Positions 24,847 to 33,738 of a stretch of DNA of 64,000 bases are shown piece after piece. Made by a program: the position numbers and the translations under genes. The stretch covers positions 7,659 to 71,658 of the forward strand of contig NZ_JAYEEQ010000019.1 in NCBI RefSeq assembly GCF_034651555.1, read 5' to 3'. The notes under the pieces are model-generated. The model was given only the letters and a program-made list of their open reading frames with translations. It had not been told where the DNA came from and searched no databases. The stretch is from Aurantibrevibacter litoralis (GTDB taxonomy: Bacteria; Bacteroidota; Bacteroidia; Flavobacteriales; Flavobacteriaceae). The first letter of the stretch is position 1. Every line of letters starts with the position of its first letter.

Positions 24847-27800
24847 TTATCCTACGATATTCACAATTTTTCCGGGTACAACAATAACCTTTTTAGGCGT
24901 TCTGCCCTGCAATTGCTCCTTGGTTTTGTCATGCGCCAACACCCTAGTTTCAATGTCTTCTACGGACATATCCAAAGGTAGTTCTAGTGTAAAACGCATT
25001 TTTCCGTTAAAGGAAATGGGGTATGCCTTTGTACTTTCTACCAAATATTGGGCATCAAATACCGGAAAAGGCACGGTGGCAATAGACCCGGTATGGCCCA
25101 ATTTCTCCCATAACTCTTCCGCAATGTGTGGGGCATACGGTGAAATCAAAATCGCCAAGGGTTCTAAAATCTCTCGGTTATTGCATTTTAATGCGGTAAG
25201 TTCGTTTACACAAATCATAAAGGTGGAGACCGAGGTGTTGAAGGAAAAATTCTCGATATCTTCTGCTACTTTTTTAATGGTTTTGTGGAGGATCTTCAAA
25301 GCCTCCCCCAACCCCTCCGAAGGAGGGGAGTCGGCCACATAAAAAGTATTATCGGGGCCGGAATGGTACAACCGCCATAGTTTCTTTAAAAATCCATGAA
25401 CTCCAGTTATCCCGGCTGTATTCCAGGGTTTGGATTGTTCTAAAGGCCCTAAAAACATCTCATACATACGTAAACTGTCCGCCCCATACTGCTCACAAAT
25501 GGCATCCGGACTCACCACATTGTATTTGGATTTGGACATTTTTTCGACTTCGCGGGAAACAATAAGTTCCCCTCCCGGTCTCCCCGAAGGTGAGGAATTG
25601 GAATCATATATTTCTCCATTCTCTAAAACAAAAAGCGCCTCCTTATACTCAGGTCTCCAATTTTTAAAGGCGTTGATATCTAAAGCATCCGATGAATTTA
25701 TAAGGGATACGTCAGCATGGATACTATAAGAATCTGATATTGCCAATCTAAATGATACTAATTTCGATTGATAAGTATTTTCAAATTTTTCCTTTAGCTT
25801 TTTTTCCAAATCAAAAACACGGTCAGAATTTCCTTTAATTTGATTAAAATAAGATGATGATATAAAAACGTGATTAAAACTATCAATCTCATCTTTATCA
25901 AATGATATCTCTTTATCAAAGCCAGGAATAACTCCTAATTTATTTATAAAGGCACTCGTCCCCGTAATCATCCCCTGATTAATCAGTTTTTTAGCAAACT
26001 CGTCTTTGGGCACTAAGCCTTTATCAAACATAAATTTTTGCCAAAAACGACTGTAGAGCAAATGTCCGGTGGCGTGTTCACTGCCGCCAATGTACAAGTC
26101 CACATCCTGCCAATAATCAATGGCTTCCTTAGAGAAAATTTCCTCTTCATTATGCGGATCCATATAGCGGTTAAAGTACTGGGAGCTGCCTGCCCATCCC
26201 GGCATGGTGTTGAGTTCTAAAGCCCCTCCCAACCTCCCTAAAGGGGAGGAGTTATTGAATTCTTCTTGGGAAACGATTTTCCCCTCATCCCCATATTGCA
26301 GCCAATGCCATTTCTTGGCATTGCCCAAAGGCGGTTCTCCGGTCTCGGTGGGGAGGTATTTCTCCACTTCGGGGAGTTCTATCGGCAGAAACTTAGGGTC
26401 TATCATCTGCGGCATTCCATCCTGATAGTACACCGGAAAAGGTTCGCCCCAATAGCGTTGGCGACTAAAAACGGCATCGCGCAATCGGTAATTCACCTTG
26501 CCTTTGCCCTGTCCCAAATCCTCCAATGCCGCAATCACCTTTTTTACTGCCTCCTTATACGTCAATCCGTTTAAAAAATCGGAATTTTTGTACACATAAC
26601 CGTCTTTAGCACTATAGGTCTCATTCTCAATTAAATTGAGGGTATTGTCCGGTTCACCTTTGGGAGTTAGGGCGCTAAAAATATTCGGAATAGGAATATT
26701 GAAATGCTTGGCAAAATCATAATCGCGCTGATCGCCACAAGGAACAGACATTACCGCCCCCGTGCCATACCCCGCCAAGACATAATCGCCAATCCACACC
26801 GGAATAGGCGCTTTAGTAAACGGATGTTCTACATATGCACCTGTAAACGCCCCGGTAATGGTTTTTACATCGGCCATACGATCCCGCTCCGAACGTTTTG
26901 CAGTAGCTTCTATATAGGCTTCCACTGCCGTCCTTTGTTCCGGGGTTGTAATTTGTGGTACCAATTCATGCTCCGGCGCTAACACCATAAAACTAACCCC
27001 AAAAATGGTGTCGGGACGAGTGGTGAAGACGGATATCTCTTGGTTGACCTCCCCCCGACCCCCTCCCAAGGAGGGGGAATTGGTTTTTAGGTTCATTTGT
27101 AATGCGATCTCAGCTAAAACTTTATCCAAATCATTCAGGACTTCTTCATTGCTAAAACGTAGTACCGTATAGCCTTTCTTTTGTTCCAGCACCAATTGCC
27201 GTTCTGCATCCTTATCCATTTGATATTGATGGATTTCTCCATCAACCTCAACAATCAATTCTTTTTCAAGACAAACAAAATCCACAATAGAATCGGCAAT
27301 CGGATGTTGTCTTCTAAACCGATGATCCAAATTCCGCTTTCGAAGTCCTTCCCAAAGTGCCTTTTCTGCAGGGGTAGGGTTCTTGCGCATTTCCTTTGCC
27401 CGATCTAAAAGCACCCCATATATTTTTGAATCGCTGGTGACATATTTTGGGGCACCAGAATCCATTCCCCCTCCCTGGGAGGGGGTTAGGGGGAGAATCT
27501 TAAAGGCAACCTCCGCTCCTTCCGATCTTCCTATCCAATTGGTTTGGGAATCTTTTAAGGGCTGCGGCCAGTCTACTTTGACAAGACCATTTAACAACCG
27601 TTGGGCATAGGCCGTAATGCGCATGCTCCATTGCGTCATTTTTTTCCGGATTACGGGATGACCGCCCCTTTCTGAAACGCCATTTACAATTTCATCATTG
27701 GCCAAAACCGTTCCCAGTGCGGGACACCAATTCACTTCGGTCTCTGCTAAATACGTAAGTCGATACTTTAAAAGAAGTTCTTGTTTTTCTTTGTCGGAAT

Positions 27801-28371
27801 ACTTTTTCCAATCCGAGGCCAAAAATATAGGGGTATCTTCATCGCAAACAGCATGCACGTTTTCATTTCCCTCTTTTTCAAAAAGCGCGATTAGTTCGGA
27901 TATGTCTTCTGCCTTATCCGTGACTTTGTTGTACCAGGCATTGAATAATTGGATAAAAATCCACTGTGTCCATTTGTAATATTTGGGATCTGAGGTACGG
28001 ACTTCCCGACTCCAATCAAAAGAAAAACCAATTTTATCGAGCTGTTGCCTGTATCTCTTGATATTGGTTTCGGTCGTCAATGCCGGATGCTGTCCGGTTT
28101 GTATGGCGTATTGTTCTGCCGGCAATCCAAAGGAATCATACCCCATGGGATGCAGTACATTAAAACCTTTATGGCGTTTGTAGCGGGCATAAATATCACT
28201 GGCGATATACCCAAGCGGATGCCCCACATGCAGACCTGCACCGGAAGGATAGGGAAACATATCCAGTACATAAAATTTTTCCTTATCGGATGAATTCTCT
28301 GCCTTAAAGGTTTGGTTCTTTGCCCAATACTGTTGCCATTTGGCTTCAATTTCACTGAAATTGTAGTTCAT
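24847..28371 (-). CDS. leuS: leucyl-tRNA synthetase with in-frame insertions, including a DUF559 domain
   Basis: 1174 residues. Class I landmarks are intact: HVGH in GAGLHVGHPLG, NWCPALGTVLAN, the editing-domain TTRPDTIFG, NTMPGWAGSS, EKMSKSKYN, and the C-terminal tRNA-binding part. It charges tRNA-Leu. The length is well above a usual bacterial enzyme because of inserts. The largest, about residues 292-442, lies at the mouth of the CP1 editing domain and is a complete DUF559 (Vsr-like nuclease) domain. Three short inserts read SSPLGRLGGALE, SSPSGRPGGEL (just before KMSKS) and SPPSEGLGEALK. All keep the frame, so the enzyme should be functional. Confidence 0.95.
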   Translation of the reverse strand: MNYNFSEIEAKWQQYWAKNQTFKAENSSDKEKFYVLDMFPYPSGAGLHVGHPLGYIASDIYARYKRHKGFNVLHPMGYDSFGLPAEQYAIQTGQHPALTTETNIKRYRQQLDKIGFSFDWSREVRTSDPKYYKWTQWIFIQLFNAWYNKVTDKAEDISELIALFEKEGNENVHAVCDEDTPIFLASDWKKYSDKEKQELLLKYRLTYLAETEVNWCPALGTVLANDEIVNGVSERGGHPVIRKKMTQWSMRITAYAQRLLNGLVKVDWPQPLKDSQTNWIGRSEGAEVAFKILPLTPSQGGGMDSGAPKYVTSDSKIYGVLLDRAKEMRKNPTPAEKALWEGLRKRNLDHRFRRQHPIADSIVDFVCLEKELIVEVDGEIHQYQMDKDAERQLVLEQKKGYTVLRFSNEEVLNDLDKVLAEIALQMNLKTNSPSLGGGRGEVNQEISVFTTRPDTIFGVSFMVLAPEHELVPQITTPEQRTAVEAYIEATAKRSERDRMADVKTITGAFTGAYVEHPFTKAPIPVWIGDYVLAGYGTGAVMSVPCGDQRDYDFAKHFNIPIPNIFSALTPKGEPDNTLNLIENETYSAKDGYVYKNSDFLNGLTYKEAVKKVIAALEDLGQGKGKVNYRLRDAVFSRQRYWGEPFPVYYQDGMPQMIDPKFLPIELPEVEKYLPTETGEPPLGNAKKWHWLQYGDEGKIVSQEEFNNSSPLGRLGGALELNTMPGWAGSSQYFNRYMDPHNEEEIFSKEAIDYWQDVDLYIGGSEHATGHLLYSRFWQKFMFDKGLVPKDEFAKKLINQGMITGTSAFINKLGVIPGFDKEISFDKDEIDSFNHVFISSSYFNQIKGNSDRVFDLEKKLKEKFENTYQSKLVSFRLAISDSYSIHADVSLINSSDALDINAFKNWRPEYKEALFVLENGEIYDSNSSPSGRPGGELIVSREVEKMSKSKYNVVSPDAICEQYGADSLRMYEMFLGPLEQSKPWNTAGITGVHGFLKKLWRLYHSGPDNTFYVADSPPSEGLGEALKILHKTIKKVAEDIENFSFNTSVSTFMICVNELTALKCNNREILEPLAILISPYAPHIAEELWEKLGHTGSIATVPFPVFDAQYLVESTKAYPISFNGKMRFTLELPLDMSVEDIETRVLAHDKTKEQLQGRTPKKVIVVPGKIVNIVG
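25301..25331 (-). repeat. palindromic mini-element in leuS (copy a)
   Basis: A GCCTCCCCCAACCCCTCC-type unit with the arm CCCCTCC/GGAGGGG. It codes for the insert SPPSEGLGEALK in the linker after the catalytic core. Confidence 0.7.
25567..25599 (-). repeat. palindromic mini-element in leuS (copy b)
   Basis: Degenerate member of the same family (CCCCTCCCGGTCTCCCC then GAAGGTGAGG). It codes for SSPSGRPGGEL, six residues before the KMSKS loop. Confidence 0.65.
26220..26253 (-). repeat. palindromic mini-element in leuS (copy c)
   Basis: AGCCCCTCCCAACCTCCC followed by TAAAGGGGAGGAG. It codes for SSPLGRLGGALE just before NTMPGWAGSS. Confidence 0.7.
27047..27081 (-). repeat. palindromic unit, right boundary of the DUF559 cassette (copy d)
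   Basis: CCTCCCCCCGACCCCCTCCC plus AAGGAGGGGG, same plus-strand orientation as copies a, b and c. Confidence 0.75.
27464..27498 (+). repeat. palindromic unit, left boundary of the DUF559 cassette (copy e, inverted)
   Basis: CCCCCTCCCTGGGAGGGGG followed by TTAGGGGGA, the reverse complement of the family unit. With copy d it forms terminal inverted repeats around the nuclease-like domain. Confidence 0.75.
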
Positions 28372-28397
28372 TATAATCGGTTCATTTGTAAATGCCG

Positions 28398-28405
28398 CAA
28401 AAATA
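28398..28405 (-). promoter_or_regulatory. -7 promoter box for leuS
   Basis: Minus-strand TATTTTTG, exact TAnnTTTG, 26 bases before the leuS ATG. Confidence 0.45.
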
Positions 28406-28540
28406 GGCTTAATCCGTGAAAAGGGAAAGTTTATGCCAGAGACAAACTGTTTTTAGATCTAATTAAAAAAATAGGCGTTCTGGAATAACCCTACTTTTAT
28501 TTCATTTACTTTACTATTTTTACATATTCATTTTTTTGCT

Positions 28541-29419
28541 ATGAGTAATTCATTTGAACGCTATCAAAAAAGAAAATTGATATCTTCGTATTTTTCTGTG
28601 GTACTAAGTATTGGGTTAGTACTTTTTCTGCTTGGTATCCTCGGGCTTTTAGTGCTGAACACCAAAAAACTAGCCGACCACTTTAAAGAGCAAATCGCTA
28701 TTTCAGTTTTTTTGAAAGACACTGCTAAACCCGTAGAAGTAGATCAGCTACAGAAAGCCTTAGCACTTGCCGAATACACAAAAACGGCCACCTACATTTC
28801 AAAAGAAGAAGCTGCCGAGCAGCATAGTGAGGAAATTGGCGAAAATTTTCTGGACTTTTTGGGTTACAATCCCCTTAAAAATGCAATCGATGTAAAACTA
28901 AAAGCCGATTTTGTATCTACTGATAAAATTGAAGAAATTGCTGCCGATCTTTCTTCCAAGGCCTACGTGCAAGAGGTGAGCTATGATCAACCCTTGATAA
29001 AACTGCTTAACGAAAACGTAAAAAGAATTAGTTTTTGGATTTTGGTAGCGAGTGGTGTTTTTACCATTATTGCTGTATTGCTTATAAATAGCAGCATTCG
29101 ACTCTCTATTTACGCTAAACGATTCATAATTAAAACGATGCAAATGGTGGGTGCTACTAAAAAATTTATTCGTTTACCTTTTATCATTACCAACATTAAA
29201 CTAGGCATACTTGGTGCACTCGTGGCCTTGGTGGCGCTTGGGGTTGTAGCCTATTACGTAGATGTCTATTTTCCGGAATTGTATCTTTTTAAAGACCCCG
29301 GTATCATTGCCCTACTTTTCTTGGTAATTTTTTCGCTTGGTGTCCTCATTTCCTATATAAGTACGTTCTTTGCTACCCAACGATTTTTAAATCTTAGGAC
29401 AGACGATTTATATTACTAA
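28541..29419 (+). CDS. ftsX: cell division protein FtsX
   Basis: 292 residues. One membrane span near the N-terminus (YFSVVLSIGLVLFLLGILG), a periplasmic domain to about residue 165, then three more spans, with the FtsX-type cytosolic loop RFIIKTMQMVGATKKFIR. FtsX pairs with the ATPase FtsE and controls peptidoglycan hydrolases at division. ftsE is not in this window. The downstream order DUF3098, uppP, truB is common in flavobacteria as I know them. A TATTTTTA box precedes the start. Confidence 0.9.
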   Translation: MSNSFERYQKRKLISSYFSVVLSIGLVLFLLGILGLLVLNTKKLADHFKEQIAISVFLKDTAKPVEVDQLQKALALAEYTKTATYISKEEAAEQHSEEIGENFLDFLGYNPLKNAIDVKLKADFVSTDKIEEIAADLSSKAYVQEVSYDQPLIKLLNENVKRISFWILVASGVFTIIAVLLINSSIRLSIYAKRFIIKTMQMVGATKKFIRLPFIITNIKLGILGALVALVALGVVAYYVDVYFPELYLFKDPGIIALLFLVIFSLGVLISYISTFFATQRFLNLRTDDLYY

Positions 29420-29610
29420 ATTTGCACCATAAGCACCAAAAAGGACAATATCTTGATGAAGATTGAGGTTATAAGCATTAACATACTGCTCCCGATCTAT
29501 AATTTTGGGAATAACGAAAAATAAATACACCATTAAGGCAATTAACTCTTGCTTTTTTACGAAACAGTTTCCTACATGGAGCACTAAATTTTTGACGTAA
29601 AGCAATTCCA

Positions 29611-29865
29611 GTGAAAAAAAATAAAAACACAGAAAACCATAAAGAATTCATCTTCCAAAAAAAGAATTATATGTTCATGTTTTTAGGAATAGGTTTTATC
29701 ATATTAGGCTTTATTCTTATGAGTGGTGGCGGTAACAACGATCCCAATGTATTTAGCACCGATATTTACAATTTTAGAAGAATACGTTTGGCACCTACAT
29801 TGGTACTCATAGGACTCGGAATAGAAGTATATGCCATTTTGTTAAATCCGCATAAGAAGAAATAG
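29611..29865 (+). CDS. DUF3098 small membrane protein
   Basis: 84 residues starting at GTG 29611. Two membrane spans (YMFMFLGIGFIILGFILM and LAPTLVLIGLGIEVYAIL) flank the conserved GGGNNDPNVFSTDIYNFRRI loop. DUF3098 is found in Bacteroidetes beside ftsX and uppP; its function is unknown but its place suggests an envelope or division link. It ends 3 bases before uppP. Confidence 0.85.
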   Translation: MKKNKNTENHKEFIFQKKNYMFMFLGIGFIILGFILMSGGGNNDPNVFSTDIYNFRRIRLAPTLVLIGLGIEVYAILLNPHKKK

Positions 29866-29868
29866 ATT

Positions 29869-30654
29869 TTGGATATATTACAAGCTGTTATCCTAGCCAT
29901 TATTGAAGGTATTACAGAATTTTTGCCTGTATCCTCTACAGGACACATGATCATCGCTTCGTCCTTCTTTGGTATTGCACAAGATGAATTTACCAAACTA
30001 TTTACCATCGTTATTCAACTGGGCACCATCCTTTCCGTAATTGTACTCTATTTTAAACGGTTTTTTCAACGTGTAGATTTTTATTATAAACTCTTTGTGG
30101 CTTTTTTACCAGCCGTGTTTTTTGGATTGTTATTGAGCAATTGGATTAATCTGCTTCTAGAAAACCCAATCACCGTTGCGCTATCGCTGGTCATTGGTGG
30201 TGTTGTACTCTTAAAAGTAGACGATTGGTTTGGCGATGCCACAAATACGGAAATCTCCTATGCCATGGCCTTCAAAATAGGGCTTTTTCAATGTTTGGCA
30301 ATGATTCCGGGTGTTTCGCGAAGCGGCGCAAGCATTGTGGGTGGTATGTCTCAAAAACTTTCGCGCACAGCAGCAGCCGAATTTTCGTTTTTTCTTGCTG
30401 TTCCTACCATGTTAGGAGCCACATTAAAGAAAACTTACGATTATTACAACAGTGGGTTTACGCTTAGCCAAGAGCAGATTCACTTATTAATCATTGGTAA
30501 TGTCGTGGGTTTTGTTGTTGCTCTTTTGGCTATAAAAACGTTTATAGATTATTTAGGAAAGCACGGTTTCAGAGTTTTTGGCATCTACAGAATTAGTGTG
30601 GGTATTGCGCTTTTACTGATCCATTACTTCATTACTCCCCTAACTGTGATCTAA
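29869..30654 (+). CDS. uppP: undecaprenyl-diphosphate phosphatase
   Basis: 261 residues from a TTG start at 29869. The signature IIEGITEFLPVSSTGHMII lies at residues 9-27 and the second active-site motif MIPGVSRSGASIVGG at about 145-160, within eight membrane spans. The enzyme recycles undecaprenyl diphosphate to the monophosphate carrier for cell-wall synthesis. Its stop shares a base with the truB start (TAATG), so they are translationally coupled. Confidence 0.93.
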   Translation: MDILQAVILAIIEGITEFLPVSSTGHMIIASSFFGIAQDEFTKLFTIVIQLGTILSVIVLYFKRFFQRVDFYYKLFVAFLPAVFFGLLLSNWINLLLENPITVALSLVIGGVVLLKVDDWFGDATNTEISYAMAFKIGLFQCLAMIPGVSRSGASIVGGMSQKLSRTAAAEFSFFLAVPTMLGATLKKTYDYYNSGFTLSQEQIHLLIIGNVVGFVVALLAIKTFIDYLGKHGFRVFGIYRISVGIALLLIHYFITPLTVI

Positions 30655-31361
30655 TGACCGCCGCAGACTTTTTAGAAGGACAGGTACTGCTTATAGACAA
30701 ACCCATAGGCTGGACTTCATTTCAAGCCGTAAACACCCTAAAATGGGCGATTCGAAAAAAATTCAACCTTAAAAAGATAAAAATAGGCCATGCCGGAACG
30801 TTAGATCCTTTGGCCACAGGCCTTTTGTTGATCTGTACCGGGACGTTCACCAAAAACATAACCCAGTTGCAAGACCAAGCCAAGGAATATACAGGCACAA
30901 TAAGGTTGGGAGCCACTACCCCATCCTACGATCTGGAAACGGAAATAGACATGGAATATCCTACAGAACACATTACAGAAGATCTTATTTACCATACAGT
31001 TTCGTCTTTTGTAGGCAAAATTACCCAGACTCCCCCTCTATTTTCCGCATTAAAAAAAGAAGGGAAACGGCTCTATGAATATGCCCGCGAAGGCAAAAGC
31101 GTTGCCATACCCACTCGAGAAATCACTATTTCCGAGTTCGAAATTACCGGCATACACCTACCTCAGATAGATTTTAGAATTGTCTGTAGTAAAGGCACAT
31201 ACGTGCGTTCATTAGCATACGACTTTGGAAAAGCATTAAATTCTGGAGCCCACTTAGTGGCTTTACGGAGAACCAAAATAGGCAATTACAACGTAGATAA
31301 TGCAATAGCGCCACATGTTTTCAGGGAAAATACGTTGGGAATGGATGCGCCGAATACGTAA
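30654..31361 (+). CDS. truB: tRNA pseudouridine(55) synthase
   Basis: 235 residues. Catalytic region KIGHAGTLDPLATGLLLICTG with the nucleophilic Asp, followed by KEYTGTIRLGATTPSYD, TQTPPLFSALKKEGKRLYEYAR and CSKGTYVRSLAYDFG. TruB makes pseudouridine 55 in the T-loop of tRNAs. The PUA domain is short or absent, as in many Bacteroidetes members. Its start overlaps the uppP stop. Confidence 0.93.
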   Translation: MTAADFLEGQVLLIDKPIGWTSFQAVNTLKWAIRKKFNLKKIKIGHAGTLDPLATGLLLICTGTFTKNITQLQDQAKEYTGTIRLGATTPSYDLETEIDMEYPTEHITEDLIYHTVSSFVGKITQTPPLFSALKKEGKRLYEYAREGKSVAIPTREITISEFEITGIHLPQIDFRIVCSKGTYVRSLAYDFGKALNSGAHLVALRRTKIGNYNVDNAIAPHVFRENTLGMDAPNT

Positions 31362-31432
31362 TTAATAACCCAGTTTTGATCCTTTTTTGCGAATTATTAA
31401 AATAATTTCGAAAAAAAAAGGTTATTAGCACT

Positions 31433-32155
31433 ATGCAATTAAATAGAAGTCAATTATCTTTTTTAATAACCTTCTTCTCCATGTCGTTGGTAGTCTTAGG
31501 ACTTTATTCCATTCATTTAGGAGAAACGTTGGAAGAAGAATACGTTATTGAATTGAGTTTGATGGATGATGAGGAACTGGAAAAAATACTAGAAGAAGAA
31601 CAGGCCAAGGCAGAAATGACTCAGGCCCATCCTATTAAAAGCCATTTAGCCTTTAATGAAACTGCAAAGCCAAGTTTGGGCAGCCCGGAACCCTTAAAAA
31701 CATTGGACGAAATTTTGGCCGAAAAAGAAACAGCCTCTGAAAGCGATGATGCCGGAGATTCCGAAGATACAGGGTACGCCGAGGCATTACGGGAACTTGC
31801 AAAAAAAAGGGAGGAAAAAAGAAAACTATTGGGAGAAAAAGAGGCGCAAAAAGAAGCTCCCACCCACAATTTCGCAAAACGCAATACCTCTATCTCCTAC
31901 TCCTTGGTAGAACGAACACATCGCAGATTGCCAATCCCTATTTACACGTGTATCGAAGGAGGAAAGGTGGTTATTAATATTAAGGTTGATGCGCTGGGCT
32001 TTGTCACTGAAGCTACTGCCAACACCAATAGTTCCACAACCCTCAACGGGTGTTTGGTAGACAATGCAATCGCCTATGCCTTACAATCTAAGTTTGACAC
32101 ATCGGATAAGGCCATTCAATTAGGTACCATCACTTATCTTTTTCAATCTAAGTAA
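31433..32155 (+). CDS. TonB-like C-terminal domain protein
   Basis: 240 residues. One N-terminal membrane anchor (FLITFFSMSLVVLGLYSI) is followed by an acidic, coiled-coil-like stretch rich in Glu/Lys (residues about 30-150). The C-terminal part has GGKVVINIKVDALGFVTEATANT and a following helix region, resembling a TonB C-terminal fold. Classic TonB Pro-rich linker and YP motif are missing, so it may be a specialised energy transducer or structural envelope protein. It follows truB after 71 bases. Confidence 0.65.
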   Translation: MQLNRSQLSFLITFFSMSLVVLGLYSIHLGETLEEEYVIELSLMDDEELEKILEEEQAKAEMTQAHPIKSHLAFNETAKPSLGSPEPLKTLDEILAEKETASESDDAGDSEDTGYAEALRELAKKREEKRKLLGEKEAQKEAPTHNFAKRNTSISYSLVERTHRRLPIPIYTCIEGGKVVINIKVDALGFVTEATANTNSSTTLNGCLVDNAIAYALQSKFDTSDKAIQLGTITYLFQSK

Positions 32156-32266
32156 AGCAGGGAAATATACCGGAACCCCTTCTAAACTGGGCAAGTTTCG
32201 CCTATCTGCACTGACAGCCATATAACCCCCAACATATGCATCACCGCTAACAACAAAATCAACTTC

Positions 32267-32485
32267 AATAAAAAATTTCTTGAAACTGACTATCCCCAAG
32301 GCAAGCCATAGGAGTATACTTCTACTGCGCTCAGTACGAGTTTCGCCAGTTTCATTTTGACCTAAAGGTCAAAAACCGAAATTTTATATTTTACCTCACC
32401 CTGAACTGCAAAAAGGCAGTTATGACCTCTCCAAAGGAGCGGTAAATAGGAAACCCCGACCCAAGGTTCGGGAAATCTTTAGATT
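32267..32485 (+). repeat. 219-bp structured dispersed repeat, copy 1
   Basis: Matches 39616-39834 over exactly 219 bases with no gap; by hand count about 24 differences (roughly 89% identity). It contains hairpins TTTTGACCT/AGGTCAAAA, AACTGC/GCAGTT and CTCC/GGAG, and a terminator-like CCCGA/TCGGG stem near the end. It lies between the TonB-like gene and the convergent peroxiredoxin gene. No open frame runs across it. Confidence 0.85.
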
Positions 32486-32492
32486 AAAAAAA

Positions 32493-33050
32493 CTAAGGCA
32501 AATTGGCCACAATATCGGCTACAGAGGACCTTTTCTTATAGTCGGGATTAAAATGCCGCCACACAATCACGCCGTCCGTATCTAAGATAAATGTGGCGGG
32601 TATGGGTAATTGTTCGCTGTCGTCAGAATGCGCCTGCTTTAGTTTAGCCCCGAGCATGGTATTGTACATTACTTTATGCAGGGTGCTTGGCTTAAAGTGC
32701 ACATCGAATAATTTGGAAATGGTATAGTTTTCATCGTACAACAGGCGAAAAGAAACATCAGTTTTTTCGGCAGTACGTCTTAAAAACTCTGATTTTTCGG
32801 GAGAAATGGCAACTACTTGAGCCCCTTTATCAAATATTTTTTTTAAATTTTTCTCCAACTCCTTAAGATGCGAATTGCAAATAGGACACCAATGTCCTCT
32901 GTAAAAAATAAGTACTAAAGATCCCTTTTTTAACGTATCCGAAAGATCAAAAGACGCACCGTGCAGGTCGGTAGCCTGAAAATTCTTTACTTTTTCTCCT
33001 ACTTGCAACCCCTTGGCTTCCTTTGCGGTTCTAAAATTAGTTTCGCTCAT
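32493..33050 (-). CDS. peroxiredoxin-like (AhpC/TSA-type redoxin) protein
   Basis: 185 residues with a thioredoxin fold: VLIFYRGHWCPICNSHL carries C55 and C58, VVAISPEKSEFLR follows, and the cis-Pro is in LPIPATFILD. It belongs to the peroxiredoxin-like redoxins that reduce peroxides with a thiol donor; the CPIC pair resembles those with a neighbouring resolving Cys. No export signal is present, so it should be cytosolic. Its stop is 8 bases from repeat copy 1. Confidence 0.82.
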   Translation of the reverse strand: MSETNFRTAKEAKGLQVGEKVKNFQATDLHGASFDLSDTLKKGSLVLIFYRGHWCPICNSHLKELEKNLKKIFDKGAQVVAISPEKSEFLRRTAEKTDVSFRLLYDENYTISKLFDVHFKPSTLHKVMYNTMLGAKLKQAHSDDSEQLPIPATFILDTDGVIVWRHFNPDYKKRSSVADIVANLP

Positions 33051-33174
33051 TGCTACTATTTTTATTAAAATTTAAGTGTGTAATTAAAATGTAATTTGTA
33101 ATTTTATTGCCCTCCCCATTTCTGTCGAATAGTATCTACTTTAATTACAGGATTAACTCTGGAAAAAGCAGTAT

Positions 33175-33738
33175 ATGCAAAGGCAAAAATGTGGCTGGTG
33201 TTTAGGTGATTCGCTCTACGAGAATTATCACGATACAGAATGGGGCGTACCTGTTAAGGACGACGCAAAACTATTTGAGTTCCTTATTTTAGAAACTTTT
33301 CAGGCAGGTCTAAGTTGGATTACCATTCTGCGAAAACGAGAAAATTTTAGAATTGCCTTTGACCATTTCGACTATCTGAAAATTTCAAACTACAACGCTT
33401 CAAAGATAGAGGCACTTCTCCAAAATGAGGGCATCATAAGAAACAAACTAAAGGTACATGCCACAGTAACCAATGCGCAAGCCTTTATAAAAATCCAGAA
33501 AGAATTTGGTAGTTTCAGTGCCTATATATGGGGGTTTATTCAAGGAAAACCCATTAAAAACAAACTAACCAATTATAAATTAGCAGCACCAAACACACCC
33601 ATTTCCGATAAAATTAGCAAAGATTTAAAGGCCCGCGGTTTTAAGTTTGTGGGCAGCACCGTAATATATGCCCTTATGCAAGCCACGGGCATGGTTAATG
33701 ATCACGAAATAAATTGTTTTAGATATGAAGAAGTTTAG
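33175..33738 (+). CDS. tag: DNA-3-methyladenine glycosylase I
   Basis: 187 residues. It begins with the zinc-binding KCGWCLGDSLYENYHDTEWGVP, has FEFLILETFQAGLSWITIL and RENFRIAF, and ends with MVNDHEINCF, all typical of Tag. The enzyme removes 3-methyladenine from alkylated DNA. The first Cys pair and the C-terminal His/Cys would bind the structural zinc. It overlaps the next gene by 14 bases. Confidence 0.92.
   Translation: MQRQKCGWCLGDSLYENYHDTEWGVPVKDDAKLFEFLILETFQAGLSWITILRKRENFRIAFDHFDYLKISNYNASKIEALLQNEGIIRNKLKVHATVTNAQAFIKIQKEFGSFSAYIWGFIQGKPIKNKLTNYKLAAPNTPISDKISKDLKARGFKFVGSTVIYALMQATGMVNDHEINCFRYEEV

Larger units (their letters stand above)
27047..27498 (-). mobile_element. DUF559 nuclease-like cassette bounded by inverted palindromes, inserted in leuS
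   Basis: Two palindromic units in opposite orientation, 27464-27498 and 27047-27081, enclose about 125 codons. The coded domain has the DUF559 hallmarks: DRAKEMRKNPTPAEKALWEGL, FRRQHPIADSIVDFVC, and LIVEVDGEIHQY with the acidic residues of a PD-(D/E)xK-type active site, ending GYTVLRFSNEEVLNDLDKVL. DUF559 proteins are normally free-standing at about this length. The outer units translate as LPLTPSQGGG and NSPSLGGGRGE. The layout suggests a mobile unit that inserted without breaking the frame; movement itself is an inference. Confidence 0.75.

Noticed and set aside
24847..28371. Intein in leuS as explanation of its extra length
   Set aside because: No splicing-block motifs (N-terminal Cys, C-terminal HN) at the insert borders; the insert has DUF559 motifs and palindromic ends instead.
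32267..32485. Protein-coding gene in the 219-bp repeat
   Set aside because: No frame stays open across both copies, and the differences between copies follow stems rather than codons.
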